This document shows positions 7,600 through 16,425 of a stretch of DNA of 22,616 nt, one piece after another. This DNA is from Halanaerobiales bacterium (GTDB lineage: Bacteria; Bacillota_F; Halanaerobiia; Halanaerobiales; DTU029). The notes beneath the pieces were generated by a model. That model made no database searches. It saw only the letters and a list, made by a program, of their open reading frames with translations, and had not been told where the DNA came from. The translations under genes were made by a program, and so were the position numbers. The stretch's first letter is position 1, and every line of letters begins with the position of its first letter. The stretch spans positions 1-22,616 of the forward strand of contig JADQBV010000218.1 in the NCBI GenBank assembly GCA_016278415.1, written 5' to 3'.

Positions 7600-8562
7600 A
7601 TGGAAAGTCGGCGAATAGAACGATTAGTTCATATGATAACCCTGTTAGAAGGCGGACATAAAAAATGGACTGCTGGTGATCTTGCGGATTATTTTGCGAT
7701 ATCTGAAAGAACCTTCCATCGAGATCGTCATATCCTCGAAAATATTGGTGTGCCTTTATACTATGATCCACAGAAGAAAACTTATAATATTCTTAATACA
7801 TATTCTTTTGCCCCCCCTGAATTTACAAGAGATGAAGCCATTGCTCTTTCTCTTGCTGCACGCTCCTATAAATCAGAAAACTTACCCTATAAAAAAGAAC
7901 TGGATATGGCTCTTGCCAAGATGCTAAACTCTTTACCGGAATCAATACGAGATATTATAAATAATTTAGAAGATAGGTTAGTTACTTTAAATAATCCGGC
8001 CGTAGATCTTACAGAACATCAGGAGTTAATTGTTGATCTTGAAAAAGCAATTGAACATGATAAACGTATCATGATTGAATATAATTCTTTAGCTGATAAT
8101 CAAAAAAGAAAGAGGAAACTGGATCCCTATAATTTGATATTAAAAAATGGTGCATGTTATCTGGTGGGTTTTTGTTATCTAAGGAATGCTATACGTACTT
8201 TCCGTATTGATAGGATTAGTCATTTTAAAGTATTTAAAGAAACTTTCGTTAGACCAGAAAGCTATTCTGCTAATAAATATTTTAGATATTCATGGGGAAT
8301 TGAAAGAGGTCGTGCTTTTAATGTTGAATTAGTATTTAAAGGAGTGGCGGCCCGAATTGTAAAAGAATATGAATGGCACCCTTCTCAGTCCATCAAAGAA
8401 ATTGATGATGGTAAAGTTTTTTTTAGGGTTAAAACTGGAAGTTTAATGGAGATAAAAAAGTGGATACTTAGTTTTGGAAGTGAAGTTAAGATACTAAGTC
8501 CCGAATGGTTAGTTGATGATATTAAAAAGGATCTGAACGAGGCACTAACTCAATATGAATAA
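7600..8562 (+). CDS. WYL-domain transcriptional regulator with N-terminal winged HTH
   Basis: The likely start is ATG 7600 (320 aa), because AGGTGAT lies about 8 nt upstream. In-frame GTG 7588 and ATG 7591 are alternatives. The N-terminus is a DeoR-like winged HTH (GDLADYFAISERTFHRDRHILENIGVPL). The middle and C-terminal parts form a WYL domain: EYNSL, DPYNLILKNGACYLVGF and RTFRIDRI are typical, with the eponymous W-Y-L triad reading C-Y-L here. WYL regulators bind inverted repeats and often head phage-defence clusters. In BREX islands the equivalent is BrxR. This gene leads the plus-strand operon, diverges from the glycosylase-methyltransferase operon, and is flanked on both sides by dyad symmetries. 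It probably represses itself and the downstream genes until a ligand, perhaps nucleic acid, is sensed. Confidence 0.88.
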   Translation: MESRRIERLVHMITLLEGGHKKWTAGDLADYFAISERTFHRDRHILENIGVPLYYDPQKKTYNILNTYSFAPPEFTRDEAIALSLAARSYKSENLPYKKELDMALAKMLNSLPESIRDIINNLEDRLVTLNNPAVDLTEHQELIVDLEKAIEHDKRIMIEYNSLADNQKRKRKLDPYNLILKNGACYLVGFCYLRNAIRTFRIDRISHFKVFKETFVRPESYSANKYFRYSWGIERGRAFNVELVFKGVAARIVKEYEWHPSQSIKEIDDGKVFFRVKTGSLMEIKKWILSFGSEVKILSPEWLVDDIKKDLNEALTQYE

Positions 8563-8575
8563 TCTATTTTATGTT

Positions 8576-8605
8576 GAACAGATGTTCCTGACATAATGTT
8601 GTCAG
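8576..8605. promoter_or_regulatory. Two abutting dyads downstream of the WYL gene
   Basis: GAACA-GA-TGTTC (8576-8587) is followed immediately by CTGACA-N6-TGTCAG (8588-8605). Both are perfect short inverted repeats, in the gap before the next gene. Together with the dyad at 8671-8694 they make this gap the best candidate for operators of the neighbouring WYL regulator. Confidence 0.4.
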
Positions 8606-8641
8606 TCTTTGATGTTATACTTTTGATTAAGAAAATAATCT

Positions 8642-8670
8642 TTCATAGACCAGTATAAATGATATATTAT
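8642..8670 (+). promoter_or_regulatory. Possible promoter of the defence operon
   Basis: TTCATA (8642-8647), 17 bp and TATTAT (8665-8670) match 4/6 and 5/6 of consensus. A 24-bp dyad begins at the next base, where a start site would fall. The region is AT-rich, so this is tentative. Confidence 0.3.
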
Positions 8671-8694
8671 ATTAGTTTAGATATCTTTTCTAAT
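8671..8694. promoter_or_regulatory. 24-bp dyad, candidate operator before the defence operon
   Basis: The sequence reads ATTAG-ttt-AGATATCT-ttt-CTAAT: an 8-bp palindromic core flanked by matching 5-bp arms, with 18 of 24 positions symmetric. It lies directly after the putative -10 box and about 11 bp before the GGGGG ribosome binding site, where a repressor would block initiation. Confidence 0.45.
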
Positions 8695-8716
8695 CTTTAT
8701 GTGATGGGGGATATGA

Positions 8717-9637
8717 ATGAATATAAATGAAAATAACAGGCAGAGGTATATAGAAAAAGTATTAATAAAAATAACAAAATATTATTACATAGAATGGCTG
8801 CTTTCGTCTTCTGTATATAAAAAGTATACTTTTAATGTGAATGACGCAGTTTCAAGGATGAGCTTGCTGAAAATGGAACAAATAAAACAATGTGTACTTG
8901 AAAATGCATATTTTCACAGTAATTTATGGATTATTTATGAAGAGATTAAGGGATTTAAAAAAATAACAGACTTACTTTTATATCTTGCTCCAAATTATAA
9001 CTCTTCTCCAGAAATAGTATTGCTGGACTTAATTAGGAGTTCGAATAGAGTAAGAATTGTTAACACAGATACAGATAATCCGGATATTTATCGGATTTAT
9101 CCTATTGATTACAGTAAAACATTTACTTCAAAAGAAGACATAGTTGGAGCTTTTAAAACTTTTATGCGTTCCTATGTATTATTTATTTTTGATATTGAAA
9201 AAGTACCTCGATCTTTAACAGAATTATTTCAGTTTTTTATAAATGAGCAAAAGCCCTATTCATCAGCAAGACATTATAACGTTATCGAATTACTTATTAA
9301 AGATAATTATACAGTAAAGGAAATATTAAAGCTAGCATGTGAGGGTATGACGAATCCTGAGTATTTTTTTAAGGATGTTATTAAACATGATTATAATCAT
9401 TTTTTTAGAATGATAGATGATTATTATGGTAGTAAAGAATGGACTCTTGAGAATAAAATTAAAGCTTACATAAAACTTTATGATATATATTCCCATGGTA
9501 ATAAATCAGAAAAAACCGAAGAATTGGGAAGCTTTATTCTTGAAAATTTAAATGAAGGAAGTTTTGATGAAAGATTTAAACGGAGTATAAGAAGAATAAT
9601 TTTAAGAAATACAGAGAGGGGAAATTATGGAATTTAA
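8717..9637 (+). CDS. Unrecognised 306-aa protein opening the defence operon
   Basis: I do not recognise this family. It is a soluble, predicted mostly helical protein rich in Lys, Ile and Tyr, with no signal peptide, no membrane segment and no obvious catalytic motif. The N-terminal half contains YYIEWLLSS and SRMSLLKMEQIKQCV. The middle has RSYVLFIFDIEKVPRSLTELF, and the C-terminus is strongly basic (FKRSIRRIILRNTERG). The start ATG 8717 follows GGGGG at a 6-nt spacing. The gene overlaps the next one by 11 nt, so the two are probably translationally coupled. Its place ahead of a BrxA-like and a BrxC-like gene makes a structural or adaptor role comparable to small BREX proteins possible, but that is inference from position only. 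Confidence 0.75.
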   Translation: MNINENNRQRYIEKVLIKITKYYYIEWLLSSSVYKKYTFNVNDAVSRMSLLKMEQIKQCVLENAYFHSNLWIIYEEIKGFKKITDLLLYLAPNYNSSPEIVLLDLIRSSNRVRIVNTDTDNPDIYRIYPIDYSKTFTSKEDIVGAFKTFMRSYVLFIFDIEKVPRSLTELFQFFINEQKPYSSARHYNVIELLIKDNYTVKEILKLACEGMTNPEYFFKDVIKHDYNHFFRMIDDYYGSKEWTLENKIKAYIKLYDIYSHGNKSEKTEELGSFILENLNEGSFDERFKRSIRRIILRNTERGNYGI

Positions 9638-10418
9638 ATCTATTACAAAAAGTACATATATTGAAGAAGGTCTGGCTGCCCTAAGACTTGCTAAAACAGT
9701 TAATACAGTAGAAGAACTTATGGATAGATATGATATCAATCAGAATTCAGACTATTCACGTAAAACCTGCTGGGGTCAAATCAAAAAAAGATATCTTGAC
9801 ATTAATAAAAATATAATTAGTCATACTTCCTTTTTAAAATTAATAGATTATGCAGATGAAAAATTAAATAAAGAACTAATGTATTATAAGTATATACATC
9901 AGGAATCCCTTGCGAGGGAATCTATATTAAAATTCTTTTATCCCCGGTTATTATCTGGGGGTAACTATTTAGTTGAACGAGAAGATGTCCTTTTATTTAT
10001 AAGAAAGTATATACAAAATTATAGCGAAGCAACTATAGTTAAAACGGCTAATTCTATTATTAAAGCCCTTGTAGATTTTGGCATAGCATCTGATAAAGAT
10101 AATAAGGTTTGTATAGAATTTTATAATCCTTCTCTATATATGTTTTTGTATGCGTTATATGCTGAGTATAGTCACGGCTATGATTTAGGAAATAATTTCA
10201 GGATACTAAATCCCTCTCTGGAGCATATTAGAAAAAAGTCTCAATTTTATAAGTTGTTTTTTATAAAACCAGCTTTACTTGAAACATATTTAAAAATGGC
10301 ATGGGAAAAAGGATTTCTTGATTATGAACCAAGAGGTGGGTTGAATCAGTATGTATTAAAATTTGAGTCGCTTGATGGATATGTTGGAAGTCTTTTGGAG
10401 GTGAATTCTTATGAGTAA
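9627..10418 (+). CDS. 263-aa protein, possibly BrxA-like (DUF1819-type architecture)
   Basis: The layout recalls BrxA (the DUF1819 family of BREX systems). An N-terminal ...KSTYIEEGLAALRLAKTV segment is followed by a basic region (SRKTCWGQIKKRYL). A helical centre follows (YYKYIHQESLARESILKFFYPRLLSGG), then a stretch like a helix-turn-helix (SEATIVKTANSIIKALVDFGIA, about residues 130-151). The similarity is in pattern and length, not in a diagnostic motif, so the family name is tentative. BrxA is a small DNA-binding protein needed for BREX function. The gene overlaps its upstream neighbour by 11 nt and the downstream BrxC-like ATPase gene by 8 nt, showing tight coupling. If BrxA-like, it supports a BREX-related origin for this operon. 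Confidence 0.6.
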   Translation: MEFKSITKSTYIEEGLAALRLAKTVNTVEELMDRYDINQNSDYSRKTCWGQIKKRYLDINKNIISHTSFLKLIDYADEKLNKELMYYKYIHQESLARESILKFFYPRLLSGGNYLVEREDVLLFIRKYIQNYSEATIVKTANSIIKALVDFGIASDKDNKVCIEFYNPSLYMFLYALYAEYSHGYDLGNNFRILNPSLEHIRKKSQFYKLFFIKPALLETYLKMAWEKGFLDYEPRGGLNQYVLKFESLDGYVGSLLEVNSYE

Positions 10419-13400
10419 ATATAAAGATCTCTTTAATCTCTGTTCTCAGCCTGAAGAAGTAATTACTATGGATGAAGCCATAATATCCCAACAGGAAGAA
10501 ATAATAAATAATTATATTATTACAACTAACCTTGAAGATAGTTTTAATTCTGTATTACATTATTTAACTCTTGATAGGGGTAAGGGGTTTTGGGTACAGG
10601 GAGCCTATGGTAGTGGTAAGTCACATTTTATGTCATATCTTACTCTTCTTCTTAATTATGATAAATACTGGAGTAAAGTACCCTCGAATATCCAGGAGGA
10701 ATACAGAAAAAAATTTAGAGAAAAAAATTATTTGATTGTGAACTTTACCCTTAGTGAAGTTAATGATTTAAGAACAAAAATATTTGATGAAATTGAAATC
10801 GCCTTAAAAAAGGATGGGCATATATCATATATAAAAAATGATAGGGATATTGTTAATCAATTTCTTGATAATGAGTATAATCTTATTAATAAAGAAAAGT
10901 TTTATGAAATTTTAAAAGAAGGTTGTAGTATTAATTCTTTAAAATGGGAAAAGGCACTAAGTAATAATAATATAAATCAACTGGCCAAAATTATAATTGA
11001 TTACAAACAATATACTGGTGCTTTTTCTCAAAAAGAATATCGTGAAGTTATATACCCCAGTATAAAAGATGGAATACAGCAGATAATGAAAGAAGTTAAT
11101 AAACATTATGATGGACTTGTTATATTTATAGATGAATTATCAGAGTTTTTACAAAAAAAGAAGCAACAAAGTAAAGAGGCAGATGCTCTTGAAACTATTC
11201 AAGCTCTGGGACAGAGAATAAAAAAAGGTCCTATCTGGGTTATTGCTGCTGTTCAAAAACATCCAGCGGAAATTATTGATGAAGATCTTTATGTAGGAGA
11301 TGAAGAAGAAAAGGTTTTCGATAGATTTGAGCCGGTTATATTACAAAAATCAGATATAGAGGAAATTATAGATAAAAGAATTATCATTAAGGAAGATACC
11401 AATAAAAAATCAATTGGATATATATATAAAGATTTAGAAAAGAGAATACCTCATTTAAGTAATCATATTACACAGGATAAATTTATAAAATTATATCCTT
11501 TTCATTATAGTTTCGTATCTGCATTAATTCATTTATCAAGTTTTGGTGCCAGACAGAGAGTGGCTGTTAGAGAATGCTGGAATATTGTAAATAAACATCT
11601 GAATGATGAAGCAGATCAATTAATTACTATAGACTTATTATACAGCATATTTAAGGATACAATCCTTCATGATTATTTTAAGGAGTATTATGATTTATAT
11701 GAAAGTTTATATTCTGATATAATTGAGAGACCTGATTTTAAGTCAGATCCAGAATTAGGTCATAGATTAATTAAAGCTTTAATTATTAATGGTATCTATT
11801 CAAGGAAACCTCTTAGTTCAATCGAATTAACTCAAAGCATAATGGTTGATATGGGTATGGATATGGAGTTAAGCTTTATTTATGATGATGTTTATTATAC
11901 ATTGATGGAGATATACGAAAAGTCCCGGGGTAAAGGTATTAATATACATGAAAAAGGTGACGATATTGCAGGACATGTCTGGGAAATAGATCCAGGAAGT
12001 TCAGGAGTTAAAATAGATCCTGAAATAATTTCGGAAGTAAAACTATTAAATGATAATGATATAGCAGGAATGGTGCAGGAATTAATTAATCAAAATCGCC
12101 ATTTTTTTGCTAAATATAGTGTCTACTGGAATAGTACAAATAAAATGAATATGTGTTTTAACTGGAGAAATACAGAACGATATGGAATAACGATTATGAA
12201 AAATATATTAAAGATTGATAGTATTTCAGAGATTGATCCGGTTAGAGATGATATTGATTTTGGGCTGGTTATTGGTTTTCCTTTATTTGGAGCTAAAGAA
12301 GATAAGATTAATTTTTGTAAAAATGCTGTTGAAAAGAATCCTAAATTCGTATACTGGATTCCCGAGGAAATAAATGATAAAAATAAACATATAATTAAAG
12401 AATTGGTTGCTACTAAACGATTACTGGATAAATATAGCCGTCCAAAAAGCGATGAAGATAGTGCTAAAAAATTACAACTAGAGACCAAATATAGCAATTT
12501 AAGCGGGGAATTAATGAAAGTAATAGAAAATTGCTATTTAAACGGAGTTATGGTTGCTTATAATAATATGGAAACTAATCTAAAACAATATCATAATATT
12601 ACTGGTTTAATTAATTATATTATCATTAGTCCATTAGATAAAATATATCCCAGTCATCCGAGGTATGGTAAGGAAATTACTCGTCGTCAGACTAATAAAT
12701 TAATAAAGGAGTTTATTATACCCGGTGAATCTAGAGAGCTAACCAATGAGATGAAAAATATAGCAAATCCTCTTGAACTAATCGATAAAAAAGATAATGG
12801 TACTTACAGTTTAAAAATAAAAAATGATCTCCTTGATATAGTATATAGTATTATTTCTAATGATGAATGGCATGAAGTTCAGGAGATATATAAGAAATTA
12901 CGTAAAGAACCCTGGGGAGTTCAAAAATTTAGTTTTGAAGTTATACTTGCTACATTAATTTCCCATGGTGGTTGCAAGGGAAAATCAAAAAATGAAGAAA
13001 TTATTAATGCAGGGAATCTATCAAAGGACTTTGTAAGTGGAGGAAATCTCTTTAGTTTAATCACAGACCTTTGTATGGGAAATTTGATAAGTGATGATGT
13101 CTGGAATGACATAATTAAAATAACCGATATTATAGGTCTAGATATTAATAAGGAGAAATCGTCCAGTAATCAGGACAGAATATGGTTTAGCTTACTTAAT
13201 AAGTTTGACTCATATAGCAGAAAATTAGAATCAATACATAATTCATTAAGTCATTTGTACAGCTTATTTAGTGATATTGACGGTTTTAAAGTTCACTTTG
13301 ATATTCTTGATAATTACAATAAATTTTATACTGATATAATAAATAGTGAACATAACGATTCATATAAGGGTTTAAGCTTATTAAGCGATAAAGTTAAAGA

Positions 13401-14385
13401 TTACTTTAAAGATATTAAAGGATATCAAAAATCCATAATAGAGCTTAAAAGCTATATATATTTTTTTGAAAAACGATTTGATGTTACTATTAAAGATTTT
13501 TATAATTACTTTTCAATGGTTAATAATTATGATTCTAAAATTGAAGATGTTAAAAAAATTTTTAAAACCGTACCTGATATAATTTCAAAACCAGAAAAGA
13601 TCAGGATATTTATAAAGGGACTAAGTAGTATTAAAGAGGACAATCAGGCAAAATATGTTAAAAGGCATAATGAATATTATGAAAAGCTAAAAAGATCATT
13701 AAATAAAATAGAAGGTATGAAGGAATACTCTTCCCTATTAAAATTAAATAGAATTAGTAAGATAGCAACTAAAAATAGAGTAGAGAGTAAAATTAAACAT
13801 ATCAAAAGTTTATATTGTAATAAAAATATAAGAAAAAACGATCTAAATCATAATACCCGTTGTAGATGTAACTATAGTTTTGAAGAACCATATCAAATTG
13901 ATATTAACAAAATAATAAAGGAGACTATAACAGATATAAAGTTATATATAAATGAAATTCAGTCAAATAATTACAAGGATGACATTTTAAGATATTTACA
14001 GGAACACCCCAATGAAAATGTCAAAAGTCTTATTAACATTAATGTAAACGAAATTGATAAAATACAAAGCTTAATAGATGAAGATGTTATTAAAATAATA
14101 AATAAGTCACTGGTATCGACCCACGCTGTTTATATTAATATTGATGATGTAACTGATCTGGTGATTAATAAAGTACTTACTGGATCAATTAGTTATAATC
14201 AGGTTAAAAATATCGGTCAGAGAATTAACCAGGAGATAATCAATAGAGTAAAGCTAGATATAACTAGAAATAATATATTAGATCTTGACAGGGTCATAAT
14301 TTACTTTACAGAGTCTGAGTCAGAGAAAAACAAAAAATATATTAAAAATAGTAAAACTACTTTAAAAATAGAAGAATTGAGTTAA
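10411..14385 (+). CDS. Large BrxC/PglY-like P-loop ATPase (1324 aa)
   Basis: After an N-terminal DLFNLCSQPEEVITMDEAI leader come the segment YIITTNLEDSFNSVLHYL, a Walker A GAYGSGKSHFMSY (Lys70, Ser71), a Walker B VIFIDELSEFL (Asp241, Glu242) and a sensor-like WVIAAVQKHP near residue 280. This order, the GxYGSGKSHFM wording and the size match the BrxC/PglY-type ATPases of BREX and Pgl systems and related very large defence ATPases. The remaining 900 or so residues are mostly helical. They include a small cysteine cluster (Cys1136, then Cys1151-x-Cys1153) that might bind zinc with a nearby His. ATG 10411 follows GGAGGTG and overlaps the preceding gene by 8 nt. No PglX methylase or PglZ phosphatase is present, so this is not a standard BREX locus. 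The likely role is an AAA-type scaffold or motor that loads partners on DNA. Confidence 0.78.
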   Translation: MSKYKDLFNLCSQPEEVITMDEAIISQQEEIINNYIITTNLEDSFNSVLHYLTLDRGKGFWVQGAYGSGKSHFMSYLTLLLNYDKYWSKVPSNIQEEYRKKFREKNYLIVNFTLSEVNDLRTKIFDEIEIALKKDGHISYIKNDRDIVNQFLDNEYNLINKEKFYEILKEGCSINSLKWEKALSNNNINQLAKIIIDYKQYTGAFSQKEYREVIYPSIKDGIQQIMKEVNKHYDGLVIFIDELSEFLQKKKQQSKEADALETIQALGQRIKKGPIWVIAAVQKHPAEIIDEDLYVGDEEEKVFDRFEPVILQKSDIEEIIDKRIIIKEDTNKKSIGYIYKDLEKRIPHLSNHITQDKFIKLYPFHYSFVSALIHLSSFGARQRVAVRECWNIVNKHLNDEADQLITIDLLYSIFKDTILHDYFKEYYDLYESLYSDIIERPDFKSDPELGHRLIKALIINGIYSRKPLSSIELTQSIMVDMGMDMELSFIYDDVYYTLMEIYEKSRGKGINIHEKGDDIAGHVWEIDPGSSGVKIDPEIISEVKLLNDNDIAGMVQELINQNRHFFAKYSVYWNSTNKMNMCFNWRNTERYGITIMKNILKIDSISEIDPVRDDIDFGLVIGFPLFGAKEDKINFCKNAVEKNPKFVYWIPEEINDKNKHIIKELVATKRLLDKYSRPKSDEDSAKKLQLETKYSNLSGELMKVIENCYLNGVMVAYNNMETNLKQYHNITGLINYIIISPLDKIYPSHPRYGKEITRRQTNKLIKEFIIPGESRELTNEMKNIANPLELIDKKDNGTYSLKIKNDLLDIVYSIISNDEWHEVQEIYKKLRKEPWGVQKFSFEVILATLISHGGCKGKSKNEEIINAGNLSKDFVSGGNLFSLITDLCMGNLISDDVWNDIIKITDIIGLDINKEKSSSNQDRIWFSLLNKFDSYSRKLESIHNSLSHLYSLFSDIDGFKVHFDILDNYNKFYTDIINSEHNDSYKGLSLLSDKVKDYFKDIKGYQKSIIELKSYIYFFEKRFDVTIKDFYNYFSMVNNYDSKIEDVKKIFKTVPDIISKPEKIRIFIKGLSSIKEDNQAKYVKRHNEYYEKLKRSLNKIEGMKEYSSLLKLNRISKIATKNRVESKIKHIKSLYCNKNIRKNDLNHNTRCRCNYSFEEPYQIDINKIIKETITDIKLYINEIQSNNYKDDILRYLQEHPNENVKSLININVNEIDKIQSLIDEDVIKIINKSLVSTHAVYINIDDVTDLVINKVLTGSISYNQVKNIGQRINQEIINRVKLDITRNNILDLDRVIIYFTESESEKNKKYIKNSKTTLKIEELS

Positions 14386-14497
14386 TCTGTTTGCCTTTAT
14401 TTGGAGGAAAACTAGAACAAATCCAGTATTATATAATATATGGTGTATACTATAAAGAGATAGTTGTTAATAGTTATAATGTCAGGAGTTGAAAAGG

Positions 14498-16417
14498 ATG
14501 AATGAGAAATTTTGGATAATTGATGAATCAATATTAAAAATAAAACAGAAGGATGGAAATATATATACTCCTTCTGCAAAAGAGATCTATAATTTAGTTT
14601 ATAAAAATAAAAAAATACAAGGTTTTTCTCATGAAGATCCAGCAGACTTATTTAATGAACTAAGTTTTTCTAGAATTCCTCTTGGACTAAAAGTTAAAAC
14701 GGATGTAATAACAGAAACAGAGGCTCCGGGAATCTACTTAAATGTAGTAGTAGATAAAAGTAGAAAATTATTAAATATTTCATTAAATAAGGATTTTCAT
14801 CCTGACCATATAATTGAAAATAATACATGGTTTCCATTTGTACCAGGAGCAATACAGGATATCAAGAATTTTTTCAAATCAGTAGGTGTAACAGGTACTG
14901 GAAAAATAACTCTTAAGCAATATGTGGATTTTAAAAAAAATAAAGAAAACCAGTATTTATTTGAAGACTCTGTTCCTAAAAATTTTCATCGCCTAAGTTC
15001 GATTCAACTTGAAAATAATATTGCTAAAAATAATCTTTTTATAGGAAATTTATATAAGTATCAGCAGGAAGGTTTTAATTGGTTATCAATGATTGCTGGA
15101 GAGGATGCTGGTTGTATTCTGGCAGATGAAATGGGACTTGGTAAAACAATACAAATCATAGCTTTAATTGCGCAGGAAATAGAAATTAAAAACTCTATAA
15201 CACTGGTTATCGCACCGGCCACTCTACTGGAAAACTGGAGAAGAGAATTAAAGAAATTTGCTCCTGATATAAAATCACTTATCCATCGAGGAGGTGATAG
15301 GACCGGGTTTTATAAGTATTTATTAGATTATGATGTAATTATAACTTCTTATGAAACAATGTTGAGAGATCTTTCAATGTTTAAAATGATTGATTGGGAT
15401 CTTGTTATTCTTGATGAAGCACAGGCAATTAAAAATCCCGAAGCTAAACGTACGGATGCCGTAAAACAACTTCCAAGAAGGATATCTATAGCAGTTACAG
15501 GCACCCCTGTAGAAAACCATATAACTGATTTATGGTCTATTATGGATTTCTCATTTCCGGGTTTACTTGGTGATATTAAAGATTTTGAAAAAGAGTATGA
15601 AGATAATCCGGAAAGTGCTTCTCTTTTAGAACCAATTGTTACTCCTTTTTTATTAAGGCGAGAAGTTGTTGATGTAGCAGGAGACTTGCCTGAGAGAATA
15701 GATATTCCACAGGTAATAGAATTAAGTGATTATGAGGCAGTTGAGTATGAAAACATACGACAGAAAACAATTAAAGAATATGGCGGAAAAGCTGGATTGG
15801 TTATTCTAACTAGACTTAGAATGTTTTGTACACATCCATTTATTATATCTGATGATACTCGTGTTTTAAATCCAAATACCACAAATAAATATTCTAGATT
15901 ACTGGAGGTCTTTGAAGAAATAATTAGTTATAATGAAAAAGCGCTTATTTTTACGTCATATACAGAAATGACAAGTATTCTCGTTAATGATCTTAAGAAT
16001 CGCTATGGTATATATTGCAATTACATTGATGGACGAGTACCTGTAGAAGACCGTCAAAATATAATTGATGAGTTCAGTAATATAGAGGGGTCTGGGGTTC
16101 TTATCCTGAATCCTCGGGCGGCAGGTACAGGATTAAATATAACGGCGGCCAATCATGTTATACATTATAACTTAGAGTGGAATCCTGCGTTAGAAGATCA
16201 GGCTTCTGCCAGGGCTTATAGACGTGGTCAGGATAGACCAGTTACAGTGCACAGGTTTTATTATTCCAACACTGTTGAGGAAATTATAAATGAAAGAATA
16301 GAAGCTAAGAGGGAAATGGCTGGAGCAGTTATTGTTGGAACTGATGGAAAATCAGATGATTACAAAGATATTCTTAATGCATTAAGTATTTCACCAATTA
16401 TTGATACGGAGGGATAA
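14498..16417 (+). CDS. SNF2-family DNA-dependent ATPase/helicase-like protein
   Basis: This 639-aa protein has an N-terminal accessory region of about 180 residues followed by a full SNF2 motor. It shows motif I DEMGLGKT (210-217), motif Ia IAPATLLENWRRE, motif II DEAQ (306-309), motif III VTGTPVEN, motif V LNPRAAGTGLN and motif VI QASARAYRRGQ (568-578). These place it with bacterial SNF2/RapA-like translocases, which move on double-stranded DNA without necessarily unwinding it. Start ATG 14498 is preferred over in-frame TTG 14489, since AGGAG (14484-14488) directly abuts that TTG and is properly spaced for the ATG. The gap of 112 nt after the ATPase gene contains no obvious terminator. It is followed 8 nt later by the EcoRII-N gene. 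In the proposed system it would be the translocating motor linking recognition to cleavage. Confidence 0.92.
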   Translation: MNEKFWIIDESILKIKQKDGNIYTPSAKEIYNLVYKNKKIQGFSHEDPADLFNELSFSRIPLGLKVKTDVITETEAPGIYLNVVVDKSRKLLNISLNKDFHPDHIIENNTWFPFVPGAIQDIKNFFKSVGVTGTGKITLKQYVDFKKNKENQYLFEDSVPKNFHRLSSIQLENNIAKNNLFIGNLYKYQQEGFNWLSMIAGEDAGCILADEMGLGKTIQIIALIAQEIEIKNSITLVIAPATLLENWRRELKKFAPDIKSLIHRGGDRTGFYKYLLDYDVIITSYETMLRDLSMFKMIDWDLVILDEAQAIKNPEAKRTDAVKQLPRRISIAVTGTPVENHITDLWSIMDFSFPGLLGDIKDFEKEYEDNPESASLLEPIVTPFLLRREVVDVAGDLPERIDIPQVIELSDYEAVEYENIRQKTIKEYGGKAGLVILTRLRMFCTHPFIISDDTRVLNPNTTNKYSRLLEVFEEIISYNEKALIFTSYTEMTSILVNDLKNRYGIYCNYIDGRVPVEDRQNIIDEFSNIEGSGVLILNPRAAGTGLNITAANHVIHYNLEWNPALEDQASARAYRRGQDRPVTVHRFYYSNTVEEIINERIEAKREMAGAVIVGTDGKSDDYKDILNALSISPIIDTEG

Positions 16418-16425
16418 CTAAAAAT

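Noticed and set aside
7508..7771. Minus-strand frame overlapping the start of the WYL gene
   Set aside because: It covers the WYL promoter and HTH coding region and has no family features. The WYL frame is clearly real.
14427..14438. 12-bp palindrome TATTATATAATA before the SNF2 gene
   Set aside because: It is pure A/T and of a length expected by chance in such AT-rich DNA. There is no matching -35 element for an internal promoter.
5686..16417. Calling the locus DISARM because of an m5C methyltransferase and an SNF2 helicase
   Set aside because: I see no DrmB (DUF1998) or DrmC (phospholipase D) features, and the helicase has a plain SNF2 layout.
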